From NCBI GenBank assembly GCA_002713555.1, contig PATG01000068.1, positions 1-40,882 on the forward strand: 40,882 nt of DNA, in the 5' to 3' direction. Shown here piece after piece: positions 16,883 to 25,571 of this stretch. The notes below the pieces were generated by a model that saw only the letters and a program-made list of their open reading frames with translations, made no database searches and was not told where the DNA came from. Each line of letters begins with the position of its first letter. Position 1 is the first letter of the stretch. The position numbers were made by a program, and so were the translations under genes. This DNA is from Planctomycetaceae bacterium (GTDB taxonomy: Bacteria > Planctomycetota > Planctomycetia > Pirellulales > Lacipirellulaceae).

Positions 16883-17868
16883 TCACTCCGACTCTGTTTC
16901 CTCAGACTCCTCGGGCAAAGATTCCGCCAGCCACCAAGCAAAACGCCCTAAAACACACAAATAGATCAACGCAGCTCCCACTGCAGATGCGACGATGCAT
17001 GCCACTGCCAATTCACCCACAAGCTGAAAACCAATGCTCCCGATCCAGACCAATCCCAGAAAACACGCCGCCTCAAAAGCAGTCGTGAGATAGAAAAGAA
17101 ACCAAAGCCCCGGGCGACGGATCAGGCTGGACAGGATCCGTACCGAAATCACACCGAACGGCGATCCCTGCTCCAAAGCTGATAGCAGCACGATGGGAAA
17201 GCAAAAAAAGAATCCCAGCATCGTCCCGATCTCTGGTTGCCCAATCCCTAGGTGTAAGGCTAACTTTCCCAATGCCCACCCCGGTATCAAGCTAAACGCA
17301 AGTGCCAACCCCATGGTGGCGGCCTCACCAAACCATTCATGAGGTGCCATACTAGGAACGTTATAGAGTCGGTCACGGCCTTCAGAACTATCCGTAAGCA
17401 AAGCACAACCTAAGGCGGAAGCTGCCCCAAAGCCAATGCCTCCTACCATCGTGGCCAAAGCCAAACTACAAACGGCAATGCGAGATACAACAATCCTACT
17501 AACACTAGAGAGACTGCCAACAAGCTGGCCCACCAAATTGGTAATGGATTGCGCAAGAGCATCGTGAAGACCCCACGCAACACGGGGATGCGTGACATGC
17601 TGGGCCGCTCATCGTATTCACTCTCCAAGCTGTCACGATAGGTGGGACGAGATTCTTTGGCTTGTAGCGTCACAGGTTTCGGCACACGTGGAGGAGGCGG
17701 CAACTTTCTCTTCGAGGTGTTCTTGGTGGTTTTCTCACCAGGCATCAACAAAATCTTACCTCATCGTCCACAACGACATTTTTGGCCAGCTCGCTTCCTA
17801 TCCAGGGGCAGCGTTGCCTGGCAGCCATCACAGATAAACAAATGCGTGGGGGATAGGGGCACGGACAC
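16883..17868 (-). pseudogene. Broken zinc-ribbon multi-pass membrane protein
   Basis: Starting at GTG 17868 the frame reads FICDGCQATLPLDRKRAGQK and then CRCGR, a planctomycete-type N-terminal zinc ribbon. It then hits TGA at 17761-17763 exactly where the last Cys of CxxC would be expected, and continues in frame as GKILLMPGEKTT. A Pro/Lys/Glu-rich linker and a membrane helix (WWASLLAVSLVLVGLLYLAL) follow. Near 17450-17460 a one-base loss breaks the frame before a stop at 17443. The other frame carries on with four or more helices to 16883 (ATMVGGIGFGAASALGCALL onward, ending in an acidic tail). The two lesions are seen directly; the ancestral gene is inferred. Confidence 0.65.
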
Positions 17869-17938
17869 CGGAAAACCCTGGAGAAAAAGTTGGACCTCTA
17901 TTCTACCGCATTTCAACCCAAATGGGTGTCCCTGCCTA

Positions 17939-17978
17939 AGAGCCTATCCAAGACTGACCCGGCTTTTGGATAGGCTCT
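17939..17978. repeat. 13-bp inverted repeat (hairpin)
   Basis: AGAGCCTATCCAA (17939-17951) pairs perfectly with its reverse complement at 17966-17978 across a 14-base loop. No T tract follows, so a terminator is unlikely. The GAGCCTATCC sequence resembles ends of some IS or MITE families; this is inference only. Confidence 0.7.
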
Positions 17979-18149
17979 CAACTCGTTATTTTAGTCTCCC
18001 TCAGGCTGTACCCCAAACAAGGCCATTGCTACCATAAACGGGTCTTCACCATCCTGACCAGAAAAGGCCAGCGGCTAAAATCACCTAAAACGGACAAAAT
18101 CTTCCAGCAAGTCCCTTACTCGCTTCACACCACACCCTTCCATTTCTCC

Positions 18150-19190
18150 ATGTGGCAAGACATTCTTGGACATGATGCTGTTCTCGAGCGATTCCGCCAG
18201 AGCCTGGCCCACAACCGGCTGGCTTCCAGTTATTTGTTTTTGGGACCTGCTGGCATTGGCAAACGGACTTTTGCCCTCCAACTGGCAAAATCGCTACTCT
18301 GTCAGGATCTGAATACAGACAGCCTCTCAGCCTGCGACGTATGCGAATCATGCCGACTATTTACAGCGAATAATCATCCAGATCTCGATTTCGTGGGGTT
18401 ACCCGCAGGCAAAACCAAACTCCCAGTGGATCTCTTTATTGGTGATCGGGCTCATCGAAACCAAGAGGGGTTATGCCATAGTATTTCGCTACGTCACCTC
18501 TTAGGCCAGCGACGAGTCGCCATTATCGATGACGCCGATTTCCTCACCACTGAAAGCTCCAATTGCCTTCTGAAGACCTTGGAGGAGCCACCTCCTGGTG
18601 CCTTATTAATCCTCATTGGTACTAGCCGCTCTCGGCAATTACCGACCATTCTCTCCCGCACACAGGTCATACGGTTCCAACCCCTGGCGACGAACCATCT
18701 CCAGGAATTATTGATCCGGTTAGAACTCGCAGAGGATGCAATAGAAGCAGAAAAGCTGACCAAAATATCGGAGGGGAGCCTGCAAAGGGCTACCGAACTG
18801 GCAAATTCCCAGTTTTGGGAAATGCAGCAGCAGGTACTGCCTTTGCTCTCCCAGGACCCGTTTGACAGCCATCGCCTGGTTTCAGTACTAACCGAATTCG
18901 TGAACTTGGCTGGCAAAGAGGCAAGCAGCAAAAGGCAACAATTGCGGCTCATCTTACAACTGGCTGGGAGCCATTTCAGACAATGCATGCTCGCCAACTG
19001 CGGCAGCCAAAATCCCTATTCCCATTCGCATGAATTGCACCCTGAAATCGCCCTGGCGGCCCTTGACCGTTGCCTGGAAGCAGAAATCGAGTTGGACCGA
19101 AATGCCAATCAGGCAACTCTCCTGGAGTGCTGGGTCGATGATCTGGCCGACATTCTGCTGAACTCCGCATCAGGCGCATTGACTGCATAA
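18150..19190 (+). CDS. holB: DNA polymerase III delta' subunit
   Basis: Clamp-loader subunit. The 346-residue protein has a Walker-A-like GPAGIGKRT at residues 32-40. A zinc module with Cys51, Cys62, Cys65 and Cys68 follows, then the VAIIDDADFL and NCLLKTLEEPPPGALLIL motifs of the DnaX/HolB AAA+ fold. The sensor-1 motif reads PTILSRTQ where many family members have SRC. ATG 18150 directly precedes WQDILGHDAV, the usual N-terminus. A clear terminator follows at 19265, so it is probably monocistronic. Confidence 0.92.
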   Translation: MWQDILGHDAVLERFRQSLAHNRLASSYLFLGPAGIGKRTFALQLAKSLLCQDLNTDSLSACDVCESCRLFTANNHPDLDFVGLPAGKTKLPVDLFIGDRAHRNQEGLCHSISLRHLLGQRRVAIIDDADFLTTESSNCLLKTLEEPPPGALLILIGTSRSRQLPTILSRTQVIRFQPLATNHLQELLIRLELAEDAIEAEKLTKISEGSLQRATELANSQFWEMQQQVLPLLSQDPFDSHRLVSVLTEFVNLAGKEASSKRQQLRLILQLAGSHFRQCMLANCGSQNPYSHSHELHPEIALAALDRCLEAEIELDRNANQATLLECWVDDLADILLNSASGALTA

Positions 19191-19264
19191 TCGGGACAGC
19201 ACACAATTGCATGGTGTTGTGACTTCATGATGTAGACATATCAGTTTGCGTGTTCTCGCAATAT

Positions 19265-19293
19265 CAAGGTTCCCTAAAATGGGAACCTTGTTT
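19265..19293 (+). terminator. Rho-independent terminator of holB
   Basis: The perfect 10-bp stem CAAGGTTCCC/GGGAACCTTG has a six-base loop and is followed by TTT and a further T-rich stretch. It lies 74 bp after the holB stop. The palindrome means it could act in both directions, but the T tract favours the + strand. Confidence 0.8.
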
Positions 19294-19479
19294 AAACTTT
19301 TGCCCTATACAAGGCGGCTAAGAATATCCAGCGGCTCTGGGGAGTTGCTGGTATTGGCGTCTATCTTTCAGACCGTAAATGGGTAAATTTTCACCATTCG
19401 ATCCTTACTCATAAGCTAAATTTCTCTAGGTGGTACCGATTTCCGGGCCCCGTAAAACATCTGTAAAGGGACTAACAAA

Positions 19480-21696
19480 GTGAATACAAGTCAAGTGGTC
19501 TATCTTGTTCCGGCAATTGCAATTCTGGCACTCGTTTATGCCATGATTCGAGCCGCCTGGGTACGCAAACAAGATCCTGGGTCGGAACGTATGCAGCTCA
19601 TCGGCAAATGGATTGCAGATGGGGCCATGGCATTCTTGAAGCAGGAATACCGTTCATTGACAATCTTTGTCGTGATCGTGGCAATCATTCTAGTCATCTC
19701 CAATACAATCATCGGAGCCGAACAACAAACCAACGGACTCATCGCCGTATCCTTTGTATTAGGTGCCTTTTGTTCGGCTTTGGCCGGGTTCATTGGCATG
19801 AAGACTGCAACAGCTGCAAACACGCGCACCGCAGCTGCAGCTCGCAACGGATTGAATTCTGCCTTGCAAGTTGCCTTTGCCGGCGGATCGGTGATGGGAT
19901 TGGCAGTGGCAGGACTGGCACTCTTGGGTTTGGGTGGATTGTTTTTCACCTATCTCAAGATGTACCCAGCAGCGCTTGAAGGTGGAGACGCGACTGTCCT
20001 CGTATTGAATATACTATCCGGTTTTTCCTTAGGGGCTTCGTCCATTGCTCTGTTTGCCCGAGTGGGTGGTGGCATCTTCACAAAAGCCGCAGATGTCGGG
20101 GCCGACTTGGTAGGTAAAGTCGAAGCTGGCATTCCAGAAGACCACCCGCTCAACCCGGCAACCATCGCAGACAATGTGGGAGACAATGTAGGGGATGTTG
20201 CTGGCATGGGTGCCGACCTGTTCGAGTCCTATGTGGGTGCGATTATTTCCTCCATGATTCTAGGTGCCACTTGGTACGCAGGAATGGAAGCGGCCGAGAC
20301 GGGTGCGGGCATGAACGCCGTTTATCTCCCGTTAGCAGTTGCGGTGATTGGAGTTGTCGCCTCGATCATTGGATTCTTCTTCGTCAGCACAAAAGAAGGT
20401 GGCGATCCGCAGCAAGGTCTCAATCGAGGCACCTTCATTTCAGGAATACTCATGGTGCTTGGCACCGTTGGAGCAATAAAATGGATGGTTCCCGAGGGGG
20501 GGGTCACGGTTGAAGATCTTATCGCGGGTAGCCCGACCTACACCTGGTGGCAAATTGCTCTAGCAGTCGTTGCAGGTTTAGCAGCGGGTATCGCGGTAGG
20601 TTTGCTTACAGAGTACTACACGGCCACCGAACGAAAACCTGTTGGCACCATCGTCGACGCTTCCCGCACGGGAGACGCCACCACAATCATTCAGGGGGTT
20701 GCCGTGGGAATGAATTCCACCACCTTCCCCATCCTGGTAATCGGGGCAGCGATACTCGCCGCTTTTCATTGTGCAGGACTCTATGGGATCGCCATGGCTG
20801 CCCTGGGAATGCTCTCCACGATTGCCATCCAACTGGCAACGGACGCTTATGGCCCCATTGCCGACAATGCTGGTGGTGTTGCCGAGATGTCACAGATGGG
20901 GCGCGACATTCGTGCCCGTACTGACAAACTCGACGCAGTGGGCAACACGACCGCTGCGATTGGCAAAGGTTTTGCCATCGGTTCGGCCGCACTTACCGCA
21001 CTGAGCCTGACAGCAGCATTTCTTACTAAGATGCATGGTGAGGTTCATATTGATGCAGCCAATCCTTATGTATTGGTCGGCTTACTGGTGGGGTGCATGC
21101 TTCCCTTCCGCTTTTCAGCCATGGCCATGGTTGCGGTTGGCCAGGCTGCCGCAGACATGATCCAGGAGGTGCGGCGTCAATTTAACGAAATACCTGAACT
21201 ACGACCCGCACTGATAGCCGCACAAAAAGCCGAAAGCGAGGAACGCGACCCGACCGACGAAGAGAGTCAAACGATCCAGGCAGCAGATGGCAAAGCTGAT
21301 TATTCGCATTGCGTAGCAATCGCTACCAGCGCGGCAATCAATAAGATGATTGCACCAGGCGTAATGGCCGTAGCAGTTCCTGTGATTGTTGGCCTTATTT
21401 CAGTGAACATGCTGGGGGGGCTTTTGATTGGTGTCACAATTTCAGGCGTCTGTCTGGCCATTTTTCAGGCCAACTCCGGTGGTGCCTGGGACAATGCCAA
21501 AAAACAGGTCAAGGATGAGGGCCGCGCAAAATGGGGGGATCAACTCGAGGAAATGCACAAAGCCACTGTTACTGGTGATACGGTTGGCGATCCCTTTAAA
21601 GATACTTCTGGCCCGTCCATCAACATCCTGATCAAATTGATCAGTGTCGTAGCCATGATCATCGCCCCTATTCTCTACGCCATCCATTTTGGTTAA
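19480..21696 (+). CDS. hppA: Membrane-bound cation-pumping pyrophosphatase (K+-dependent type)
   Basis: Integral membrane enzyme (738 residues, about 16 helices) that couples pyrophosphate hydrolysis to ion export. Substrate and metal motifs are visible: [37 protein letters not shown] and the C-terminal [19 protein letters not shown] (Ala492) is the signature of K+-dependent enzymes; K+-independent ones have Lys there. Glu249 in DLFESYVG is the position linked to Na+-pumping members and some K+-dependent H+ pumps. Pump specificity is therefore Na+ or H+ and not settled. The start is GTG 19480, with GGGA about 9 bp upstream. It follows holB after a terminator, so it has its own promoter. Confidence 0.95.
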   Translation: MNTSQVVYLVPAIAILALVYAMIRAAWVRKQDPGSERMQLIGKWIADGAMAFLKQEYRSLTIFVVIVAIILVISNTIIGAEQQTNGLIAVSFVLGAFCSALAGFIGMKTATAANTRTAAAARNGLNSALQVAFAGGSVMGLAVAGLALLGLGGLFFTYLKMYPAALEGGDATVLVLNILSGFSLGASSIALFARVGGGIFTKAADVGADLVGKVEAGIPEDHPLNPATIADNVGDNVGDVAGMGADLFESYVGAIISSMILGATWYAGMEAAETGAGMNAVYLPLAVAVIGVVASIIGFFFVSTKEGGDPQQGLNRGTFISGILMVLGTVGAIKWMVPEGGVTVEDLIAGSPTYTWWQIALAVVAGLAAGIAVGLLTEYYTATERKPVGTIVDASRTGDATTIIQGVAVGMNSTTFPILVIGAAILAAFHCAGLYGIAMAALGMLSTIAIQLATDAYGPIADNAGGVAEMSQMGRDIRARTDKLDAVGNTTAAIGKGFAIGSAALTALSLTAAFLTKMHGEVHIDAANPYVLVGLLVGCMLPFRFSAMAMVAVGQAAADMIQEVRRQFNEIPELRPALIAAQKAESEERDPTDEESQTIQAADGKADYSHCVAIATSAAINKMIAPGVMAVAVPVIVGLISVNMLGGLLIGVTISGVCLAIFQANSGGAWDNAKKQVKDEGRAKWGDQLEEMHKATVTGDTVGDPFKDTSGPSINILIKLISVVAMIIAPILYAIHFG

Positions 21697-21816
21697 AAAA
21701 TCGCAGGGTAGTCCTGTACGGGAGACGGGAAACTGCCTCCCGGATACCCGCTCCCGCTCTTGCAGCCCAGGCCCAATCGCCTAGAATAGTGCGAGTATCC
21801 GCCTATGCGGCCCCCT

Positions 21817-21905
21817 GGAGAGGTGGCTGAGTGGTCGAAAGCGCCGGTTTGCTAAATCGGTGACCGGTTCACGCTGGTCCGCAGGTTCGAATCCTGTCCT
21901 CTCCG
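21817..21905 (+). tRNA. tRNA-Ser (GCT anticodon)
   Basis: The acceptor stem GGAGAGG (21817-21823) pairs with CCTCTCC (21898-21904), followed by discriminator G. The anticodon arm holds TTTGCTAAA with anticodon GCT, reading AGC/AGT serine codons. The long variable arm and the GGTTCGAATCC T-arm fit a class II serine tRNA. CCA is not encoded. Confidence 0.95.
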
Positions 21906-21917
21906 CTGTGTTTCTGC

Positions 21918-22007
21918 GCCAAGCCAAAATTTTCAGATTGCTTTTCGATGCTGTTGTGTGGGGGAGTCTCTGTAGGCTGGCGGGGGGGCTGAAAATATTT
22001 GTTTGGC
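21918..22007. repeat. Imperfect 19-bp inverted repeat downstream of tRNA-Ser
   Basis: GCCAAGCCAAAATTTTCAG (21918-21936) pairs with CTGAAAATATTTGTTTGGC (21989-22007) with a few mismatches around a 52-base loop. It sits between the tRNA gene and the surface-protein debris. It may be a terminator-like structure or the footprint of an inserted element. Confidence 0.5.
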
Positions 22008-22053
22008 GGATTGGTTTTCTGCGCCATGGCCACTGTAGCTCGTTGCTTATGCG

Positions 22054-22257
22054 CTAGAATTCAAGAGCTAATTTGCTCCAGGCGTTAAACACTTCGTCGG
22101 CCTCATCTTGGATGCTGTGAGAATCTTCAGCAAGCTTCTCCCCCAATAGAAAATCATTTTCTTCAATTGGCAAGCTCGTGTTAGAAAATGATCTAGAAAA
22201 TGCATCGTCTACCGATTCCATTGACAGCCTGCGCTGCAAATCTTTGATTTGAATAAT
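22054..22257 (-). pseudogene. C-terminal fragment of a surface protein
   Basis: A short frame ends in the helix-rich acidic sequence DSHSIQDEADEVFNAWSKLA and a stop. It looks like the C-terminal tail of a planctomycete surface protein. Its upstream end runs into an in-frame TAG formed by the tRNA-like segment at 22258. No start codon with a ribosome-binding site exists, so a remnant is inferred. Confidence 0.4.
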
Positions 22258-22277
22258 GGTTTGCTAAATCGGTTCAC
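22258..22277 (+). repeat. Partial copy of the tRNA-Ser anticodon region
   Basis: GGTTTGCTAAATCGGT is identical at 22258-22273 and in the tRNA at 21846-21861. Allowing a 7-bp deletion between CGG repeats in the tRNA, the match extends through TTCAC, 20 bases in all. It is a direct repeat about 410 bp from the tRNA gene and could be an old attachment-site remnant. Confidence 0.55.
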
Positions 22278-22799
22278 TGCCGTACGTCGGCATTCCAAGC
22301 CATGCATTTGCTCAAAATACCACGATGCCAGAAGATGTGGCAATTGGCTCATCCCAGAAACTTCCACAGGCTCGAGGTCGATAAAGTCGACCTGCGTAGT
22401 TCTCTGGCTCGTGAATAGTTTAATCTGCCCGTTACCATTTGTCGTCGCACTTGGTCGATAGATGCCTACGGCCGACCCATTGCCGATCACTTGCAACGTG
22501 TCGTTCCCAAGTGGCCTGCCGTCGCAGGTCATTCCTGAGCTAGGAGCAAACTCTCCACCTGTAGCAAAGTCGATGATGAGTGTGTCGTCACCACCATTCA
22601 TGTCGACGTCTATAGAAGTGACAGCCAATGCTGCCAGAGATTGAACTCCGGGTGTGGCACTATCGAGGTCATCGCTGAAATTAGATCCATCGATGCTGTA
22701 CTCCAGATTGCCGCTGGTGGAGTTGCGCCGCAGGGTCCGTGCGTCGTAGATTCCCGTTTGGAAATTCACAGTTGATCCGGTAAGTGTGACAAAGTTACT
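22274..22799 (-). pseudogene. Internal fragment of a planctomycete surface protein
   Basis: The frame contains YSIDGSNFSDDLDSATPGVQ, SIDVDMNGGDDTLIIDF and IDLEPVEVSG, a beta-rich, Asp/Gly-rich style found in large planctomycete cell-surface proteins. It opens just after a TGA with no ribosome-binding site and is cut at its C-terminal side by the tRNA-like segment. GTG 22769 is the first possible start, but a bona fide N-terminus is absent. Confidence 0.5.
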
Positions 22800-23294
22800 G
22801 ATTCAGGCACACAGTATCGGCTTGTCCCGAGGTGTTGGCCACAAAGGCATCCAGATCCCCGTCGCCATCCATGTCACCAAATGCAACACCATAACTATTA
22901 GAGGTGCCAAGTGTTTGCCCACTGTCGACAAGCACGCCGCTACCGTCGGTAGCGGTCGTACGAAACTGCCAAACGTAAGGATCTACCGCAGCAGCCCCGC
23001 GTCTTGAATACCTGCCGTGGCAGTGACTCTTACCCGCTCATCGGGATGATAGTCGTTGGCCGGGTCAAGCGTGATCGTTGCACCCGACGCGGTAAAACTC
23101 ATGATATCACCATTGGCCGTTAAGAACCGGCTGGATTGAGCCCCTTGCACCACAAACGTTTGGTCGGTTACCGAGGGAGCTGATAGATTGGCGTCGAAGG
23201 TAGCCGCAATATTGGTGCTGACAGCCGCAGTATGCGAATCTTCGACCGGCGAGGTGCTAGAAACCACCGCCAATAACCGCCGATCTTCCAGCAA
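22795..23294 (-). pseudogene. N-terminal and FG-GAP fragments of a surface protein, frameshifted
   Basis: The first piece begins RRLSCKLLEDRRLLA, the planctomycete LEDRRLL surface-protein signature. A bacterial Ig-like (Big_5-type) module follows, containing SFTASGATITLDPANDYHPD. In a G4 run (22995-22998 on the + strand) the frame changes. The second frame continues as VDPYVWQFRTTATDGSG and an FG-GAP/VCBS calcium motif, FGDMDGDGDLDAFVAN, ending at a TAA (22795). There is no ATG or ribosome-binding site at the start. The complete protein would be far larger, so this is a truncated, frameshifted remnant. Confidence 0.6.
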
Positions 23295-23657
23295 TTTACA
23301 AGAGAGCCGTCGCTGATACGGCTATCAAATATGATTTGCGTGCTTCTGGTGCTTTCGCCCCACACGCCGAGAATGCGCAGCAGACCAAGCAGTACGTCGC
23401 ATGCGGGACATAAGCTTGGTTTCTGAACAGAAGAGGAAATGAAGTTAGACAGAGCCATCATTGATTGCATCTTCCACGACAATCAACCGCAAATTCTTCT
23501 TATATCTTTTTTATTTAAGCCAGATTCAGCATGTTTAAGATGTACTTTTGCTGACGACGTTAGCAGCGAGTGAATAACCAAAATACTATCGATACCCACC
23601 AAAGTGCACCTGAGGCTGATAGGATTTTTAGATCGGCCATTGCCTAATCCAACGGCG
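23295..23657. other. Intergenic region downstream of oadA
   Basis: About 360 bases between the surface-protein remnant and the end of oadA. Several short frames exist but none has a ribosome-binding site or recognisable domain. No clear terminator hairpin was found for oadA. Confidence 0.45.
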
Positions 23658-25469
23658 CTAGCCGACCGCTGCCAGCTTCTCACCATTGGCGACTTGCTGG
23701 CCTTCGCTCACCAGAACTTCTTGAACCGTTCCGCTGCAAGGGGCAGCAACCGCGACTTCCATTTTCATGGCTTCCAAAATGAGCAACGTGTCGCCTGCTT
23801 GAACTTGAGATCCAGAACCTGCGACAATTTTCAAGACCACACCCGGCATTTGGGCATTGACCTCGGTGGTTGCACCGCTGGCGGTTGGTACCGCCGTGGA
23901 CTCCGTCGCAGTGCGATTTTTAACAGCAACCTGGTAGACATTGCCATCAACCGTAACGTTGTTACCCTCGAAGGCCAGGAAGTATTCCTTGCCGTTCACG
24001 GTCAATTCGTACTCAGCCGGCTTATTATTCTGGCCTGATGTGGCAGCTGGTTGACTTTCTGCTTGAGGATCAATTTTACGGATGCCCAACTCCGACTTGC
24101 CTTGCAGGAAGGCGAGGCCTTTCTCTTTGCAGGCTGCCACGATAAAAAGATTTTCATCCGTTTCGGGAAGGCTGTTTGCTTGCAACTGTTTTCTCGCAGC
24201 CTCAATGCCCTTGTTGGGATCTTCGTCGTTGATCTCTAATGGCGATCGTGTTGTTGGTTCCATTTCAAGTTGCTTTGACGCAAGCGCAACTATCTCGGGA
24301 TCGGGTGGAACGGGTGTCTTGCCAAAGTAGCCAAGGACCATCTTGCCGTAAGGCTCTGCAATCTTTTCCCAGGGACTAAACATCACATTATTAAACGCTT
24401 GCTGGAAATAGAATTGAGATACAGGGGTGACGGACGTGCCGTATCCTCCGCGTCGGACCACGTCACTCATGGCTCGGATCATCTCGGGGTAACGGTCCAT
24501 GATACCGTTGTCACGTAGCATCTGCGTGTTTGCGGTCAAAGCGCCACCTGGCATAGGACTCCAGGGAATGAGAGGTTCTACGGCCGTCGCTTCAGGTGGC
24601 AAGAAGTAGTCGCTCATGCAATCCTTAAAGACTTCTTCTGCCTCACGAATCTTGTCGATATCGACATCGAGTGTGTAGTCGCTCCCCCGCAATGCGTGCC
24701 ACATCACCAGCACGTCAGGCTGACAAGTGCCTCCCGAACAAGGGGCCAGCGATAAATCGATTGCATCGGCGCCAGCATCCAAGGCAGCTTTGTAGGCAAG
24801 AACTGCGCAACCGGCCGTCTCGTGCGTGTGGAAATGAATGTAGGTGTTCGCTGGCAACATCTTGCGAGCACGCTTGATCGTATCGTAGACCTTCGAAGGA
24901 ACGGCCGTCCCCGACGCATCTTTGAAACAGACTGCATCGTAGGGAATCTCCGCGTCAATAATTTGCTGCAAAATCTTAGAGTAGAAATCTGCGTCATGGG
25001 CGCCTTCACAACCGGGCGGTAGTTCCATCATGGTCACGACGACTTGATGTTTCAGCCCGGCGTCGACGATGCACTGCCCGCTATAGATGAGATTATTCAC
25101 ATCATTCAGCGCATCAAAGTTGCGGATCGTCGTCATACCATGCTTTTTGAACAGCTCGGCATGCAGCTTGATCACATCACGCGGCTGCGATTCAAGACCG
25201 ACAACATTTACGCCACGAGCCAGGGTTTGCAAATTAGCGTCCGGCCCCGCCGTTTCACGAAAAGAGTCCATCATGTCGAACGCGTCTTCCTGGCAATAGA
25301 AGTACAACGACTGGTATCGTGCTCCTCCACCCGCCTCAAAATACTGAATACCCGCATCGCGGGCAGCCTCCAGGGCTGGCAAAAAGTCAGGAGTCTGAAC
25401 ACGTGCCCCGTAGACCGACTGAAAGCCGTCGCGGAACGCAGTACACATAAAGTCAATTTTCTTGGCCAC
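23658..25469 (-). CDS. oadA: Biotin-dependent decarboxylase alpha subunit (oxaloacetate decarboxylase type)
   Basis: Carboxyltransferase plus biotin carrier. It removes CO2 from a 2-oxo acid (probably oxaloacetate) and passes it on biotin to the membrane beta subunit. An HMG-CoA-lyase-like TIM barrel covers about residues 5-300, with FRDGFQS, CFKDASG (carboxyl-transfer Lys) and the metal-binding HFHTH. The PYC/OADA domain follows to about 450, then a Gly/Ala/Thr linker, then the biotinyl domain with Lys569 in EAMKMEV. The usual LRDAHQS is FRDGFQS here, so the conserved His is replaced. The start is GTG 25469 with GAGGAA 5 bp upstream. It lies 102 bp after oadB in the operon oadG-oadB-oadA. 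Confidence 0.88.
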   Translation of the reverse strand: MAKKIDFMCTAFRDGFQSVYGARVQTPDFLPALEAARDAGIQYFEAGGGARYQSLYFYCQEDAFDMMDSFRETAGPDANLQTLARGVNVVGLESQPRDVIKLHAELFKKHGMTTIRNFDALNDVNNLIYSGQCIVDAGLKHQVVVTMMELPPGCEGAHDADFYSKILQQIIDAEIPYDAVCFKDASGTAVPSKVYDTIKRARKMLPANTYIHFHTHETAGCAVLAYKAALDAGADAIDLSLAPCSGGTCQPDVLVMWHALRGSDYTLDVDIDKIREAEEVFKDCMSDYFLPPEATAVEPLIPWSPMPGGALTANTQMLRDNGIMDRYPEMIRAMSDVVRRGGYGTSVTPVSQFYFQQAFNNVMFSPWEKIAEPYGKMVLGYFGKTPVPPDPEIVALASKQLEMEPTTRSPLEINDEDPNKGIEAARKQLQANSLPETDENLFIVAACKEKGLAFLQGKSELGIRKIDPQAESQPAATSGQNNKPAEYELTVNGKEYFLAFEGNNVTVDGNVYQVAVKNRTATESTAVPTASGATTEVNAQMPGVVLKIVAGSGSQVQAGDTLLILEAMKMEVAVAAPCSGTVQEVLVSEGQQVANGEKLAAVG

Positions 25470-25571
25470 GCTAATTCCTCAACATATCGTTAGTTTCAAT
25501 ATTACTGTTTCTTAGTCCAATCACCGAAGTCAGCCAGTCCTGGGCGGCAACCAATCACCGAGGGTTCTCGC

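Noticed and set aside
17761..17763. TGA as selenocysteine in the zinc-ribbon gene
   Set aside because: No SECIS-like hairpin is visible right after it, and a second lesion downstream indicates a broken gene.
17939..17978. Hairpin as a terminator of a minus-strand gene
   Set aside because: No T tract follows on either strand.
22786..23007. Plus-strand frame across the surface-protein debris
   Set aside because: It is the complement of an FG-GAP motif on the minus strand and has no own features.
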